A stretch of 64,000 nucleotides of DNA, taken from positions 1 to 64,000 of the forward strand of contig NZ_JAGGLU010000005.1 in NCBI RefSeq assembly GCF_017874575.1, read 5' to 3'. Position numbers and translations under genes: made by a program. The notes beneath the pieces were generated by a model that saw only the letters and a list, made by a program, of their open reading frames with translations, did not search any database and was not told the origin of the DNA. Every line of letters begins with the position of its first letter. Within the stretch, counting starts at the first letter, position 1. Origin of the DNA: Lactobacillus colini (GTDB taxonomy: Bacteria > Bacillota > Bacilli > Lactobacillales > Lactobacillaceae). Of the stretch, positions 40,259 through 48,047 are shown one piece after another.

Positions 40259-41110
40259 TTGTTAATAAACTACGAAGAAAGCATGGCTCACCCAACTTTG
40301 AGCACGGATCCAGTCTTTGGTCATGTAATGACAAAGAAAGAGAACTGTTTGCAGATGTTGCAGTTGGCTTTGCCAGAATTGCACTTAACTAAAATCATTA
40401 AGATTAGCGAGCAAAAGAAGGTTAGTCTTAAATATTTTGAAAAGTCTGATCGTTATGATGTTTGGGCAGTTGATGAGCAAGGTCGCAAGTATGATATTGA
40501 ATGTCAGACAACGCGTCAGAGCAATATTATTGAAAGGCTATATCGTTATCTGCTAAAATTACAATCAACAGTAGAGCCATTATTACCGGGCGAGAAGGTG
40601 CCTAAAGGACATGCATCTTATGCAATTTGCTTTGGAACCTATAGTCCAGGGCAGGATCAGCGAGCACGTTATAGCATTAGTATGCATGACGATGAAAAGT
40701 TAGGTCGAATCTATGATAACTTAGGTCACATTGTCATGTTTAATACTAAGGCGAAGGATCGAAGCATGATTTCGGCAGAGATGGCAGAATTTTTAGATTT
40801 GCTTGACGGACGAGTAAATGGACAACCCAATAAATTCACGATTAAGTTGCAAGACGACATACATGAATTCATTAGTAGTGAGGAATGGAGTGATATTATG
40901 ACTGACTTAGAATTGTATCGAGAAGAGTTGATTAGAGAAACTAGAGAAGAAACTAAAAGGGAAGACGAAGAAAACGCAATTTTTAAAATGATTAAAGCTT
41001 TACGTACATTTAGTCTTCCTGATTCTCAAATTCTTAAAACTCTGAGTGATAGTTATGGTTCTTCATTTAGTAATAGCGAACTAGAAAGAATGCTAAAGTC
41101 AGTTAAATAA
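40259..41110 (+). CDS. Rpn family recombination-promoting nuclease / PD-(D/E)XK transposase-like
   Basis: 283 aa from TTG 40259 (AAAAGGAGAA upstream); an ATG at 40283 is the alternative. Residues 14-30 (TLSTDPVFGHVMTKKENC) and 65-82 (RYDVWAVDEQGRKYDIECQT, nuclease Asp and Glu-x-Gln) are the PD-(D/E)XK core of the Rpn/YhgA group. Further on come ERLYRYLLKLQSTVEPLLPG and YSISMHDDEKLGR. The C-terminal 70 residues are a charged helix followed by LPDSQILKTLSDSYGSSFSN. E. coli Rpn proteins cut DNA, are toxic and protect against phage. An internal ATG at 40898 could yield the C-terminal part alone. Confidence 0.8.
   Translation: MLINYEESMAHPTLSTDPVFGHVMTKKENCLQMLQLALPELHLTKIIKISEQKKVSLKYFEKSDRYDVWAVDEQGRKYDIECQTTRQSNIIERLYRYLLKLQSTVEPLLPGEKVPKGHASYAICFGTYSPGQDQRARYSISMHDDEKLGRIYDNLGHIVMFNTKAKDRSMISAEMAEFLDLLDGRVNGQPNKFTIKLQDDIHEFISSEEWSDIMTDLELYREELIRETREETKREDEENAIFKMIKALRTFSLPDSQILKTLSDSYGSSFSNSELERMLKSVK
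40898..41110 (+). CDS. Internal-start RpnS-like C-terminal protein (within the Rpn gene)
   Basis: In-frame ATG with TGGAGTGA 5-6 bp upstream, giving 70 aa (MTDLELYREELIRETREETK to the stop). In E. coli Rpn genes a short product (RpnS) made from an internal start binds and silences the full-length nuclease. Here the same start and site occur again in a separate downstream gene, which supports that this start is used. Translation is inferred. Confidence 0.5.
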   Translation: MTDLELYREELIRETREETKREDEENAIFKMIKALRTFSLPDSQILKTLSDSYGSSFSNSELERMLKSVK

Positions 41111-41200
41111 CTGACTTAGTTGACTTATAAGAAGAGGCTACCTCTCATGATTAATATCATTTCTTAACTTAATGGCATTGATCTAATGATGTGGCTTTTT

Positions 41201-41234
41201 TGCTATACTTAGTGTATAGAGAACAGATTATAAT
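41201..41234 (+). promoter_or_regulatory. Promoter and palindrome before the solo RpnS-like gene
   Basis: TGC-TATACT (extended -10, 41201-41209) and a second -10 TATAAT (41229-41234). The perfect inverted repeat CTATAC-TTAGT-GTATAG spans 41203-41219, a likely operator. Confidence 0.45.
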
Positions 41235-41272
41235 TTCATGAATTCACTAGTAGTGAGGAATGGAGTGATATT

Positions 41273-41473
41273 ATGACTGACTTAGAATTATATCGAGAAG
41301 AGTTGATTAGAGAAACTAAAAGGGAAGACGAAGAAAACGCAATTTTTAAAATGATTAGAGCTTTACGTACATTTAGTGTTCCTGATTCTCAAATTCTTAA
41401 AATTTTGAGTGATAGTTATGGTTCTTCGTTTAGTAATGATGAATTGAAAAATATGTTGAAGTTAGCTGAATAA
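41273..41473 (+). CDS. Solo RpnS-like protein: duplicated C-terminus of the Rpn nuclease
   Basis: 66 aa, nearly the same as the last 70 aa of the Rpn protein (four residues, REET-type, are missing in the charged helix; otherwise about ten substitutions). DNA identity starts near 41238 (CATGAATTCA), before the ATG, and includes the GGAGTGATATT ribosome site. So a 3' piece of the gene was copied together with its internal start. It lacks the nuclease domain. Probable role: constitutive antitoxin-like inhibitor of the full-length nuclease. A simple degenerate duplicate is the alternative. Confidence 0.65.
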   Translation: MTDLELYREELIRETKREDEENAIFKMIRALRTFSVPDSQILKILSDSYGSSFSNDELKNMLKLAE

Positions 41474-41507
41474 TGTTCAGGTCGCTAATTTTTTAAAATA
41501 TGTATAC

Positions 41508-41554
41508 CAAAATAGGGCACCGAAAGTTATGCGTTTTTGGTGCCCTATTTTTAT
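41508..41554. terminator. Strong bidirectional terminator at the island's right end
   Basis: AATAGGGCACC pairs perfectly with GGTGCCCTATT, extended by AAA/TTT pairs, with A runs before and T runs after. It lies between the + strand Rpn-like gene and the - strand GNAT gene. Confidence 0.9.
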
Positions 41555-41574
41555 ACATTATTTCAAGAAAGAGG

Positions 41575-42012
41575 TTACTTTTCTACCTTAAATTGATAAA
41601 AGCCAAAGCTCATCTCTTTTAAAGTTTTGATGAAACCTTTTTTATTAAGGCGCTTACCAGTAGTCATAACTGAAAAGCTACCATCTTGGTCTTTTAGCTT
41701 TTGATTAGTTAAGTGAAAGCCATTACGATTATAAAACTTAAGTCGGTTAACTCTTTGACGGTAGTTTTTGGCAGATTTAGTAATAGGTTCAATATCTATT
41801 ACCAATTGCTTACCTGGATATTTATCTTCAAGTAAAGATAAGATACGACTACCATAGCCATGACCGCGTAGATCCTTATTTACAGCTAAATAAGTTAAAT
41901 AGACCGTGTCGTCACTTTCAACGTAATATGCAATTCCACAGAATTGTCCTTGATCGTACAGTGAATGGAACTTTACATTAGATTTCAACGACATTAATAG
42001 TAGTGAAATCAT
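41575..42012 (-). CDS. GNAT family N-acetyltransferase, start uncertain
   Basis: 145 aa from the first ATG. The acetyl-CoA site is clear: YLTYLAVNKDLRGHGYGSRI (R/Q-x-x-G-x-G/A). NGFHLTNQ and FYNRNGFHL complete the fold. However, the same frame continues 41 sense codons upstream (to 42135) with protein-like sequence (KPARWGTQAYYDAKKLYLSA, FPKWERFS) but without ATG, GTG or TTG. Either the original start has mutated, an ATT near 42110 is used (AGAAGGA lies before it), or the first ATG gives a shortened protein. The substrate is unknown. Confidence 0.75.
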   Translation of the reverse strand: MISLLLMSLKSNVKFHSLYDQGQFCGIAYYVESDDTVYLTYLAVNKDLRGHGYGSRILSLLEDKYPGKQLVIDIEPITKSAKNYRQRVNRLKFYNRNGFHLTNQKLKDQDGSFSVMTTGKRLNKKGFIKTLKEMSFGFYQFKVEK

Positions 42013-42291
42013 TGAGAAGCGTTCCCACTTAGGGAATGCACTTAAATATAACTTCTTTGCATCATAATATGCTTGAGTGCCCCATCGGGCAGGTTTAGAT
42101 TCTAAAATAATATCCTTCTTTTCTATAAAAATTGATTATAGTTTTTATCTTATACCAAATACACAGAATGTCTAATGTTTTTTCTCAAAATGGGGCAACT
42201 TGACAGAAAAGATAATTAAGTATTAACATTGAAAAAGTTACTAAAACTATTCGAATCATAATTTTGTATAGTTTTGTTTAAGGAGATTTAG

Positions 42292-42813
42292 ATGAATATA
42301 AAGGATATAACACGTGATGCATTAATGCTTGCTCTGTTAATAATATGCTCGCAAATTAGCATCCCTTTGCTAGGAGTGCCGTTAACGATGCAGACATTTG
42401 CAGTAGGAATTGTAGCCACTAGCTTGTCGCTTCAAGATTCATTATTGGTTATTAGTGTTTATTTAGTTATGGGAGGAATAGGATTGCCAGTATTTAGCAA
42501 TTTCGCTGGCGGGATTTCTATCTTCTTAAGCCCTCTTGGCGGTTATTTAATTGGATTTATAATATATGTAATCTTAACTGGAATTTGGCTAAAGTTTAGC
42601 AGTAATACTAGATTAGAGATAAGTTTAGCTAATTTATTAGGCGCCAGTGTCCAATTAATATTTGGAACAATATGGTTAAAGTACTGGAACAATTTGTCTT
42701 GGAGTACATCCTTAATGACTGGATTAGCTCCGTTTATAATTCCTGGAATCATTAAGATTTATTTAGTAGCAGTAGTTTCACAAAAAATGCAAAAAGTTTT
42801 GAAGTTCGAATAA
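42292..42813 (+). CDS. bioY: BioY family biotin transporter substrate-binding subunit
   Basis: 173 aa integral membrane protein; AAGGAGATTTAG precedes the ATG. Six hydrophobic helices are seen. Family signatures: ISIPLLGVPLTMQTFAVGI, YLVMGGIGLPVFSNFAGG and LSPLGGYLIGF. BioY is the S component of an ECF transporter that imports biotin with the shared EcfA/A'/T module, whose genes are elsewhere. It is a single-gene unit here, with no biotin operon nearby. No BirA-type operator was recognised. Confidence 0.92.
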   Translation: MNIKDITRDALMLALLIICSQISIPLLGVPLTMQTFAVGIVATSLSLQDSLLVISVYLVMGGIGLPVFSNFAGGISIFLSPLGGYLIGFIIYVILTGIWLKFSSNTRLEISLANLLGASVQLIFGTIWLKYWNNLSWSTSLMTGLAPFIIPGIIKIYLVAVVSQKMQKVLKFE

Positions 42814-42945
42814 TTAGGATTAAAGATTAGAGGTTAGGCGATAGTATGATTTCTAATCTTTATTTTTTTACCATTTGTTATTTTTAATTTATCATGTTAA
42901 AATTTTACTTACAAAAAATAAGCTAATTAGAAAGAGGAAAGTAAC

Positions 42946-43995
42946 ATGACGATTGAATTAGGAATTTCTACTTTTGGTGAAACAACTCCACTTGAAAAAA
43001 CCGGTAAAGCTATTAGTCATGATGAAAGAATCAGAGAACTTTTAGAAGAGATAACTTTGGCAGATAAATTAGGTATAGATGGCTATGCAATTGGTGAACA
43101 TCACAGAAAAGACTTTGCAGTATCAGCTCCTGAAATAGTACTCGCGATGGCAGCATCAAAAACAAAGAGGATTCACCTGTCTAGTGCAACTACCAACTTA
43201 CCAACTATTGATCCAATTAGAGTCTATGAGCAGTATGCGACTATTGATGCTGTCGCTCAAGGCCGAGTGGAGATTATGGCTGGAAGAGGTTCATTTACTG
43301 AAGCATTTGATATATTTGGTTATGATTTAGATGATTACGATGAGCTTTTTAAAGAAAAACTTGACCTACTATTAAGAATTAATCAAGGAGAGATCTTAAA
43401 CTGGCCAGGTGGCAAGTTTACAAACAAGGTAGATCATCAAGGTATTTATCCGAGAACTAAGAATCCTTTGCCAATTTCTTTAGCAACTGGTGGTAGTCCA
43501 TATTCAACAATTAGGGCTGCAAGTTTAGGCTTACCAATTGTTTATGCAATTATCGGTGGCGAAATTGGTCACTTTTTGCCATTAGTCAAGTTATATCGTA
43601 AGGTTGCTCAAAAGTCGGGTAAAGATCTGTCAACCATGCCGATTGCTGCACATTCTTGGGGCTGGCTTGACCATGATAATGAAAAGGCAATAAAAGATTA
43701 TTTCTACCCTACTAAGTTATTAGTTGATCAAATTAGCTCTGAACGACCACATTGGAATGGGTTAACATATGAACAATATCTTCAAAGTGTAAGCGATAAT
43801 GGTGTTATTTTTGCTGGAGATAGTGAAACTGTAGCTAATAAAATAATTAAGATGATGGAGATATTAGGACTTTCTCGCTTTTATTTACACTTACCAGTTG
43901 GTTCAATGCCACATGAATCTGTTTTAAATGCAATTGAAATCTATGGTAAAGAAGTTGTTCCTAAGGTGAAAGAGTATTTCAAAGATAAGGCATAA
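42946..43995 (+). CDS. LLM-class (luciferase-like) flavin-dependent oxidoreductase
   Basis: 349 aa; AAAGAGGAAAG precedes the ATG. Family features: GIDGYAIGEHHRKDFAVSAP, VLAMAASKTKRIHLSSATTN, QYATIDAVAQGRVEIMAGRG, SFTEAFDIFGYDL, and LPISLATGGSPYSTIRAASL. The TIM-barrel protein uses reduced FMN/F420-like cofactors. The exact substrate is not known; related Lactobacillus proteins are annotated as alkane-monooxygenase-like. It is a single gene with its own terminator. Confidence 0.88.
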   Translation: MTIELGISTFGETTPLEKTGKAISHDERIRELLEEITLADKLGIDGYAIGEHHRKDFAVSAPEIVLAMAASKTKRIHLSSATTNLPTIDPIRVYEQYATIDAVAQGRVEIMAGRGSFTEAFDIFGYDLDDYDELFKEKLDLLLRINQGEILNWPGGKFTNKVDHQGIYPRTKNPLPISLATGGSPYSTIRAASLGLPIVYAIIGGEIGHFLPLVKLYRKVAQKSGKDLSTMPIAAHSWGWLDHDNEKAIKDYFYPTKLLVDQISSERPHWNGLTYEQYLQSVSDNGVIFAGDSETVANKIIKMMEILGLSRFYLHLPVGSMPHESVLNAIEIYGKEVVPKVKEYFKDKA

Positions 43996-44006
43996 AGATT
44001 ATTTTT

Positions 44007-44037
44007 AGTCAGTTCATTAATTTGGATTGGCTTTTTA
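44007..44037 (+). terminator. Terminator after the LLM oxidoreductase gene
   Basis: AGTCAGTTCA pairs with TGGATTGGCT around TTAATT, then TTTTT. Near-copy of the hairpin at 29829. Confidence 0.85.
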
Positions 44038-44169
44038 TTTGTTGTACTAAATTTCTTCTGAAATATTACTATAATAATTGGGCTTTATAACTTGAATATA
44101 TCTAAAAATACTTAAACTACAAGCATTATGGTACAATAAAAAAATAATTTTTATTTTGGAGGAATGACT

Positions 44170-44730
44170 ATGCTAGCGCGGGCACATTGCATATGTAGTA
44201 TTGCTATTGCTGAGGCGGGCTTATTTGCGACGAATCATTTAATTGAGAATAAGCCGATTCCGCTTCTAATAATGCTAGCAGCCACAGGAGTAGGCGCCTT
44301 ATTGCCAGATGTTGATCAACATAATAGTACGGCTAGTCGTAATTCACCTGTAAATTTCAGTTTTTTCTTTCGTCATCGTGGCATTACTCATACTATTGTG
44401 GGCTGGTTAATCTTTAGTAGTGCACTATATTACTTTATGAATTACTTCCGCAAGGTTCCACTGACTCTTACTATTTTTAGAAATGACTGGGGCTGTCTTT
44501 GGTTAGGGCTAGTGGTAGGTTATATTTTACATTTGGTTGAAGATGGATTTAGTCGTGGTGGAATTAATTGGTTATGGCCGCTAACCAGTAAACCACTGAA
44601 ATTATGGCCTTTTTATAAAGTAGGAGGCAAGTTTGAGAAGTTTTTAACCTTTTTGGCTAAGTTGGCCATCTTAATAGTAAGTTTTTATTGGATTTATTTA
44701 TTTTTAGCTGGTAATTATCAACTTTTTTAG
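44170..44730 (+). CDS. YdjM-like membrane-bound metal-dependent hydrolase family protein
   Basis: About 186 aa from the ATG at 44170; ATG 44164 abuts GGAGGA and has no spacing, so the second is preferred. The motifs ALLPDVDQHNS and RHRGITHTIVGW place it in the YdjM/DUF457 membrane hydrolase family, and HLVEDGFSRGGINWLWPL gives further metal ligands. About four to five hydrophobic segments are present. In E. coli YdjM is LexA-controlled, but no SOS box is evident here. The substrate is unknown. Confidence 0.85.
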   Translation: MLARAHCICSIAIAEAGLFATNHLIENKPIPLLIMLAATGVGALLPDVDQHNSTASRNSPVNFSFFFRHRGITHTIVGWLIFSSALYYFMNYFRKVPLTLTIFRNDWGCLWLGLVVGYILHLVEDGFSRGGINWLWPLTSKPLKLWPFYKVGGKFEKFLTFLAKLAILIVSFYWIYLFLAGNYQLF

Positions 44731-44751
44731 GTATACTATATAAGTCGGTAC

Positions 44752-44825
44752 GGCGGAATTGGTGAAGGGGTTAACACATCGGTTTGTGGATCCGACATGC
44801 ATGGGTTCGAATCCCATATTCCGCC
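44752..44825 (+). tRNA. tRNA-His (GTG anticodon)
   Basis: Acceptor arm GCGGAAT (44753-44759) pairs with ATTCCGC (44818-44824); G at 44752 and C at 44825 form the extra G-1:C73 pair specific for tRNA-His. The anticodon loop reads TTTGTGGA (GTG). T-arm ATGGG-TTCGAAT-CCCAT is perfect. CCA is not encoded. A -10-like TATACT is at 44732-44737. There is no att-type duplication of its 3' end in the window. Confidence 0.97.
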
Positions 44826-44982
44826 CTATATTTTAAGAGGTAACATCTTTAGTTGATGTTGCCTTTTTGTATGCATTGATAAATTTTTATTGATTTATAG
44901 CTAAAAGGTATTGCAAAATTTAAGATTATCATTATACTTATTAAATGTAGTAAGCTTATATTTTGTAAGTGGAGGGCGAGAT

Positions 44983-46599
44983 ATGAAGTACAAGAAGATT
45001 TGGGGAACTGGTATTATTGCAGCATCGATGTTGCTCTTAGCAGCATGCTCTAATTCAAATTCTAGTTCATCTAATTCTAAAGACGTAATGGAAACAGCAA
45101 CTCCTAATGAAATCTCTACACTTGATTCAAGTAAGTATGGTGATACTACAAGTTCCGAAGTTTTACAAAACTCAATGGAAGGATTATATCGATTCAATAA
45201 GAAGAATCAACCTGAACTTGCTGGAGCAACGCATGTAACACGTTCTGCAGACCAGAAGGTATATACATTTGACTTGCGTAAGGATTCTAAGTGGTCAAAT
45301 GGCGACCCAGTTACTGCCCAAGACTATGTAACTGCTTGGCGCCGGACTGTTGATCCTAAGAATTCATCACTTGATAGTGATAGCTTTGCTATTATTAAGA
45401 ATGGTGATAAGATCCCTCAAGGTAAGGCACCAGTTAATTCATTGGGTGTCAAAGCATTAGGTAAGTATAAGTTGCAAGTAACCTTAGAGAATCCAATCCC
45501 ATACTTGCCTCAGATTCTTGAGGGAGCACAATTCTATCCTCAAGATACCAAGTTAGTAAAAAAGTTAGGTTCTAAATATGGTACTAGCAGCAAGAATTTA
45601 GTTTATAATGGTCCATTTATTGTTAAAGGCTGGACCGGTTCTAATCTTAAATGGAGCTTAGTTAAGAATAAAACTTACTGGAATAAAAAGATTGTTAAGA
45701 TCAATCAAGTAAATGAGCAAGTAGTAAAAGAAACTTCTACCGGTGTTAACCTATTTAGAAGTAACTCATTAGATTACACGCCACTATCTTCTGAATATGT
45801 GAAGGAATATCAGAGCAATAAGGATTACCATTCTCAAGTAACGCCAACTAATGGTTACATGACATTTAACCTAAAGCGTAAAGTTACAGGTAACGTTCAT
45901 GTTCGCCGCGCAATTAGTCAAGCGATTAATAAGGAATCACTTGTTAAGACGGTCCTTCATGCAGGTAAGGTATCTAACGGAATAGTAGCAGCTGACTTTA
46001 TTAAAGACGCTGCAACTGGTAAGGATTATCGTCAAGATGCAGGAGATTTAGTAACATATAATGTTAAACAAGCTCAAAAAGAGTGGAAACTTGCTCAAAA
46101 GCAACTTGGCAAAAAGAAAATCACCATTGAGCTCTTAACTTCTGATATTGATGATTCTAAGCGTGTTGGTGAATTTATCCAAAGTGATCTAATGAAGAAC
46201 TTGCCAGGATTAAATCTTAAGGTTCGTTCTATTCCATTAAAATCACGTCTAGCAAGTACTACTAATCATGATTACGATGTAGTCTATGGTACTTGGCAAC
46301 CAAGTTATGAAGATCCAATTGACTTCTTAACTGTTGGTGGACTATTTAATTTGGCTCCTGATTATCACAATGATAATTTCTGGAATCAAATTAAATTAGC
46401 TCAATCAACTTATGCTACTAATCCTAAGAAGCGCTTAGCTGCATTGATTAATGCTGAAACGCAATTAGTTAAAAAAGACGCCTTTGCAGTGCCGCTATAT
46501 CAAGCTGGAGCTTCTTACTTACTTAAGTCTGATATTAAAGGCTTCCAATTATCACCATATGGTAATGTGGCTTACTATTGGAATGTAGAGAAGAGTTAA
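44983..46599 (+). CDS. Peptide ABC transporter substrate-binding lipoprotein (OppA-like)
   Basis: 538 aa; the ATG at 44983 is chosen (GGAGGGCGAG upstream; signal peptide directly follows). N-terminus: KYKKIW, hydrophobic stretch and lipobox LLAAC (Cys 21), so it is lipid-anchored on the outside. The SBP_bac_5 domain follows (ATPNEISTLDSSKYGDTTSS, WSNGDPVTAQDYVTAWRRTV). Ser-rich linker after the Cys. It captures oligopeptides for an Opp permease. No permease or ATPase gene is adjacent, so it is an orphan receptor sharing another transporter. Confidence 0.93.
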   Translation: MKYKKIWGTGIIAASMLLLAACSNSNSSSSNSKDVMETATPNEISTLDSSKYGDTTSSEVLQNSMEGLYRFNKKNQPELAGATHVTRSADQKVYTFDLRKDSKWSNGDPVTAQDYVTAWRRTVDPKNSSLDSDSFAIIKNGDKIPQGKAPVNSLGVKALGKYKLQVTLENPIPYLPQILEGAQFYPQDTKLVKKLGSKYGTSSKNLVYNGPFIVKGWTGSNLKWSLVKNKTYWNKKIVKINQVNEQVVKETSTGVNLFRSNSLDYTPLSSEYVKEYQSNKDYHSQVTPTNGYMTFNLKRKVTGNVHVRRAISQAINKESLVKTVLHAGKVSNGIVAADFIKDAATGKDYRQDAGDLVTYNVKQAQKEWKLAQKQLGKKKITIELLTSDIDDSKRVGEFIQSDLMKNLPGLNLKVRSIPLKSRLASTTNHDYDVVYGTWQPSYEDPIDFLTVGGLFNLAPDYHNDNFWNQIKLAQSTYATNPKKRLAALINAETQLVKKDAFAVPLYQAGASYLLKSDIKGFQLSPYGNVAYYWNVEKS

Positions 46600-46614
46600 T
46601 TAGAATAATTTTAT

Positions 46615-46661
46615 AATGTCGATGATTACATATAAAAGATATGGTTGTCGGCATTTTTTTA
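46615..46661 (+). terminator. Terminator after the OppA-like gene
   Basis: AATGTCGATGATTA pairs with TGGTTGTCGGCATT through several G-T pairs, followed by TTTTTT. Confidence 0.7.
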
Positions 46662-46727
46662 TGCTTTTAACATTGAGTGTAACGTAAGATTATAGGGTAG
46701 ACTATAGGTAGCAAGGAGGTAAGCTTT

Positions 46728-48047
46728 ATGAAGCAGGAGTCTATTTTTGAAGATCAGGTAGCTGTTCCACTTGCTAGTCGAGTAAGGCCAGAGTCATTGG
46801 CTGAATTTGTTGGACAGCGACACCTTTTAGGTAAAGGAAAAATTTTAAGAGAAATTATTGAAAAAGATCAAATTTCGTCAATGATTTTTTGGGGACCTCC
46901 GGGCGTAGGCAAGACAACACTAGCAAGAATTATTGCTAAGGAAAGTAAAGCTGAATTTTTAAGTTTTAGTGCAGTTGATGGTACTATTAGCAAGATTAAA
47001 AAAGCTATGAAAGAAGCAGAAGCTGCTAAAGAGCTTGGTCAAAGGACTATTGTTTTTGTAGATGAAATACACCGCTTTAATAAGGCACAACAAGATGCCT
47101 TCCTACCTTATGTAGAGAATGGTAGTATTATTTTAATTGGGGCAACAACAGAGAATCCATCATTTGAAGTGAATTCGGCCTTGTTATCTAGATGTAAGGT
47201 TTTTGTTTTAAAAGATTTATCCAAAGATGATATTGTTGATCTATTAAAGAATGCTATTAGTAATCCAGTTGGCTTTGGTAAGGAAAAGATAAATATCAGT
47301 GATGACAATTTAGCTGCGATAGCTACTTTTGCTGATGGTGATGCTAGAAAAAGCCTGAATACTCTAGAGATGGCAATTTTAAATGGCAAGCGGGATAACA
47401 ATACTACAACTGTGACGACAGCTGACTTAGCTCAATTAATCAATAAGAAGTTTATCTTATACGATAAGAAGGGTGAAGAGCATTATAACATTATCTCTGC
47501 CTTACATAAGTCGATGAGGAACAGTGATGCTAATGCTGCAGTATATTGGCTATCAAGAATGCTTGATGGTGGTGAAGACCCACTATATATTGCACGAAGA
47601 TTAGTTAGGTTTGCTAGTGAGGATGTTGGGTTGGCCGATATTAATGCCCTGAATATTACGATTAACTGCTTTCAAGCTTGTCAATTCTTAGGGATGCCTG
47701 AATGTGATGTTCACTTAACCGAGGCTGTTATATACTTATCTCTAGCACCTAAGTCTAACGCTGTCTATAAAGCCCGTATTGCTGCTAAAAAAGATGTTAA
47801 ACAGACAATGAACGAGCCTGTTCCTCTACAACTTAGGAATGCACCAACTAAATTGATGAAAGAATTAGGCTATGGAAAAGGCTACAAACTAGCCCATGAT
47901 TATAAAGATAAGCTTACTTCTATGAAGACCTTACCCACATCACTTATGGGGCATGAGTATTATTTACCAACTGAGCAAGGAAATGAAGGTCGATTTAAGA
48001 AGCGACTTGAGCAGATCGAACGGTGGCATCAAGAAAATGACAAGTGA
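46728..48047 (+). CDS. rarA: Replication-associated recombination protein A (AAA+ ATPase)
   Basis: 439 aa with a GCAAGGAGGTAAGC leader. Walker A GPPGVGKTT (about residues 56-64), Walker B FVDEIHRFN, sensor 1 GATTENPSFEVN, arginine finger LLSRCKVF, and a C-terminal region with the tetramerisation motif (RMLDGGEDPLYIARRLVRFA; EDVGLADINAL). RarA (MgsA) acts on stalled replication forks with SSB. The next gene begins inside the last codons, an unusual operon partner. Confidence 0.95.
   Translation: MKQESIFEDQVAVPLASRVRPESLAEFVGQRHLLGKGKILREIIEKDQISSMIFWGPPGVGKTTLARIIAKESKAEFLSFSAVDGTISKIKKAMKEAEAAKELGQRTIVFVDEIHRFNKAQQDAFLPYVENGSIILIGATTENPSFEVNSALLSRCKVFVLKDLSKDDIVDLLKNAISNPVGFGKEKINISDDNLAAIATFADGDARKSLNTLEMAILNGKRDNNTTTVTTADLAQLINKKFILYDKKGEEHYNIISALHKSMRNSDANAAVYWLSRMLDGGEDPLYIARRLVRFASEDVGLADINALNITINCFQACQFLGMPECDVHLTEAVIYLSLAPKSNAVYKARIAAKKDVKQTMNEPVPLQLRNAPTKLMKELGYGKGYKLAHDYKDKLTSMKTLPTSLMGHEYYLPTEQGNEGRFKKRLEQIERWHQENDK

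Noticed and set aside
40153-40392. 79-codon frame with TTG start ahead of the Rpn gene
   Set aside because: It overlaps the Rpn gene in another frame for over half its length, has no ribosome site, and its C-terminal part is a shadow of the Rpn coding sequence.
44752-44825. tRNA-His as the prophage attachment site
   Set aside because: The tRNA lies 15 kb to the right of the prophage end, and no partial copy of its 3' end was seen near 29.4-29.6 kb.
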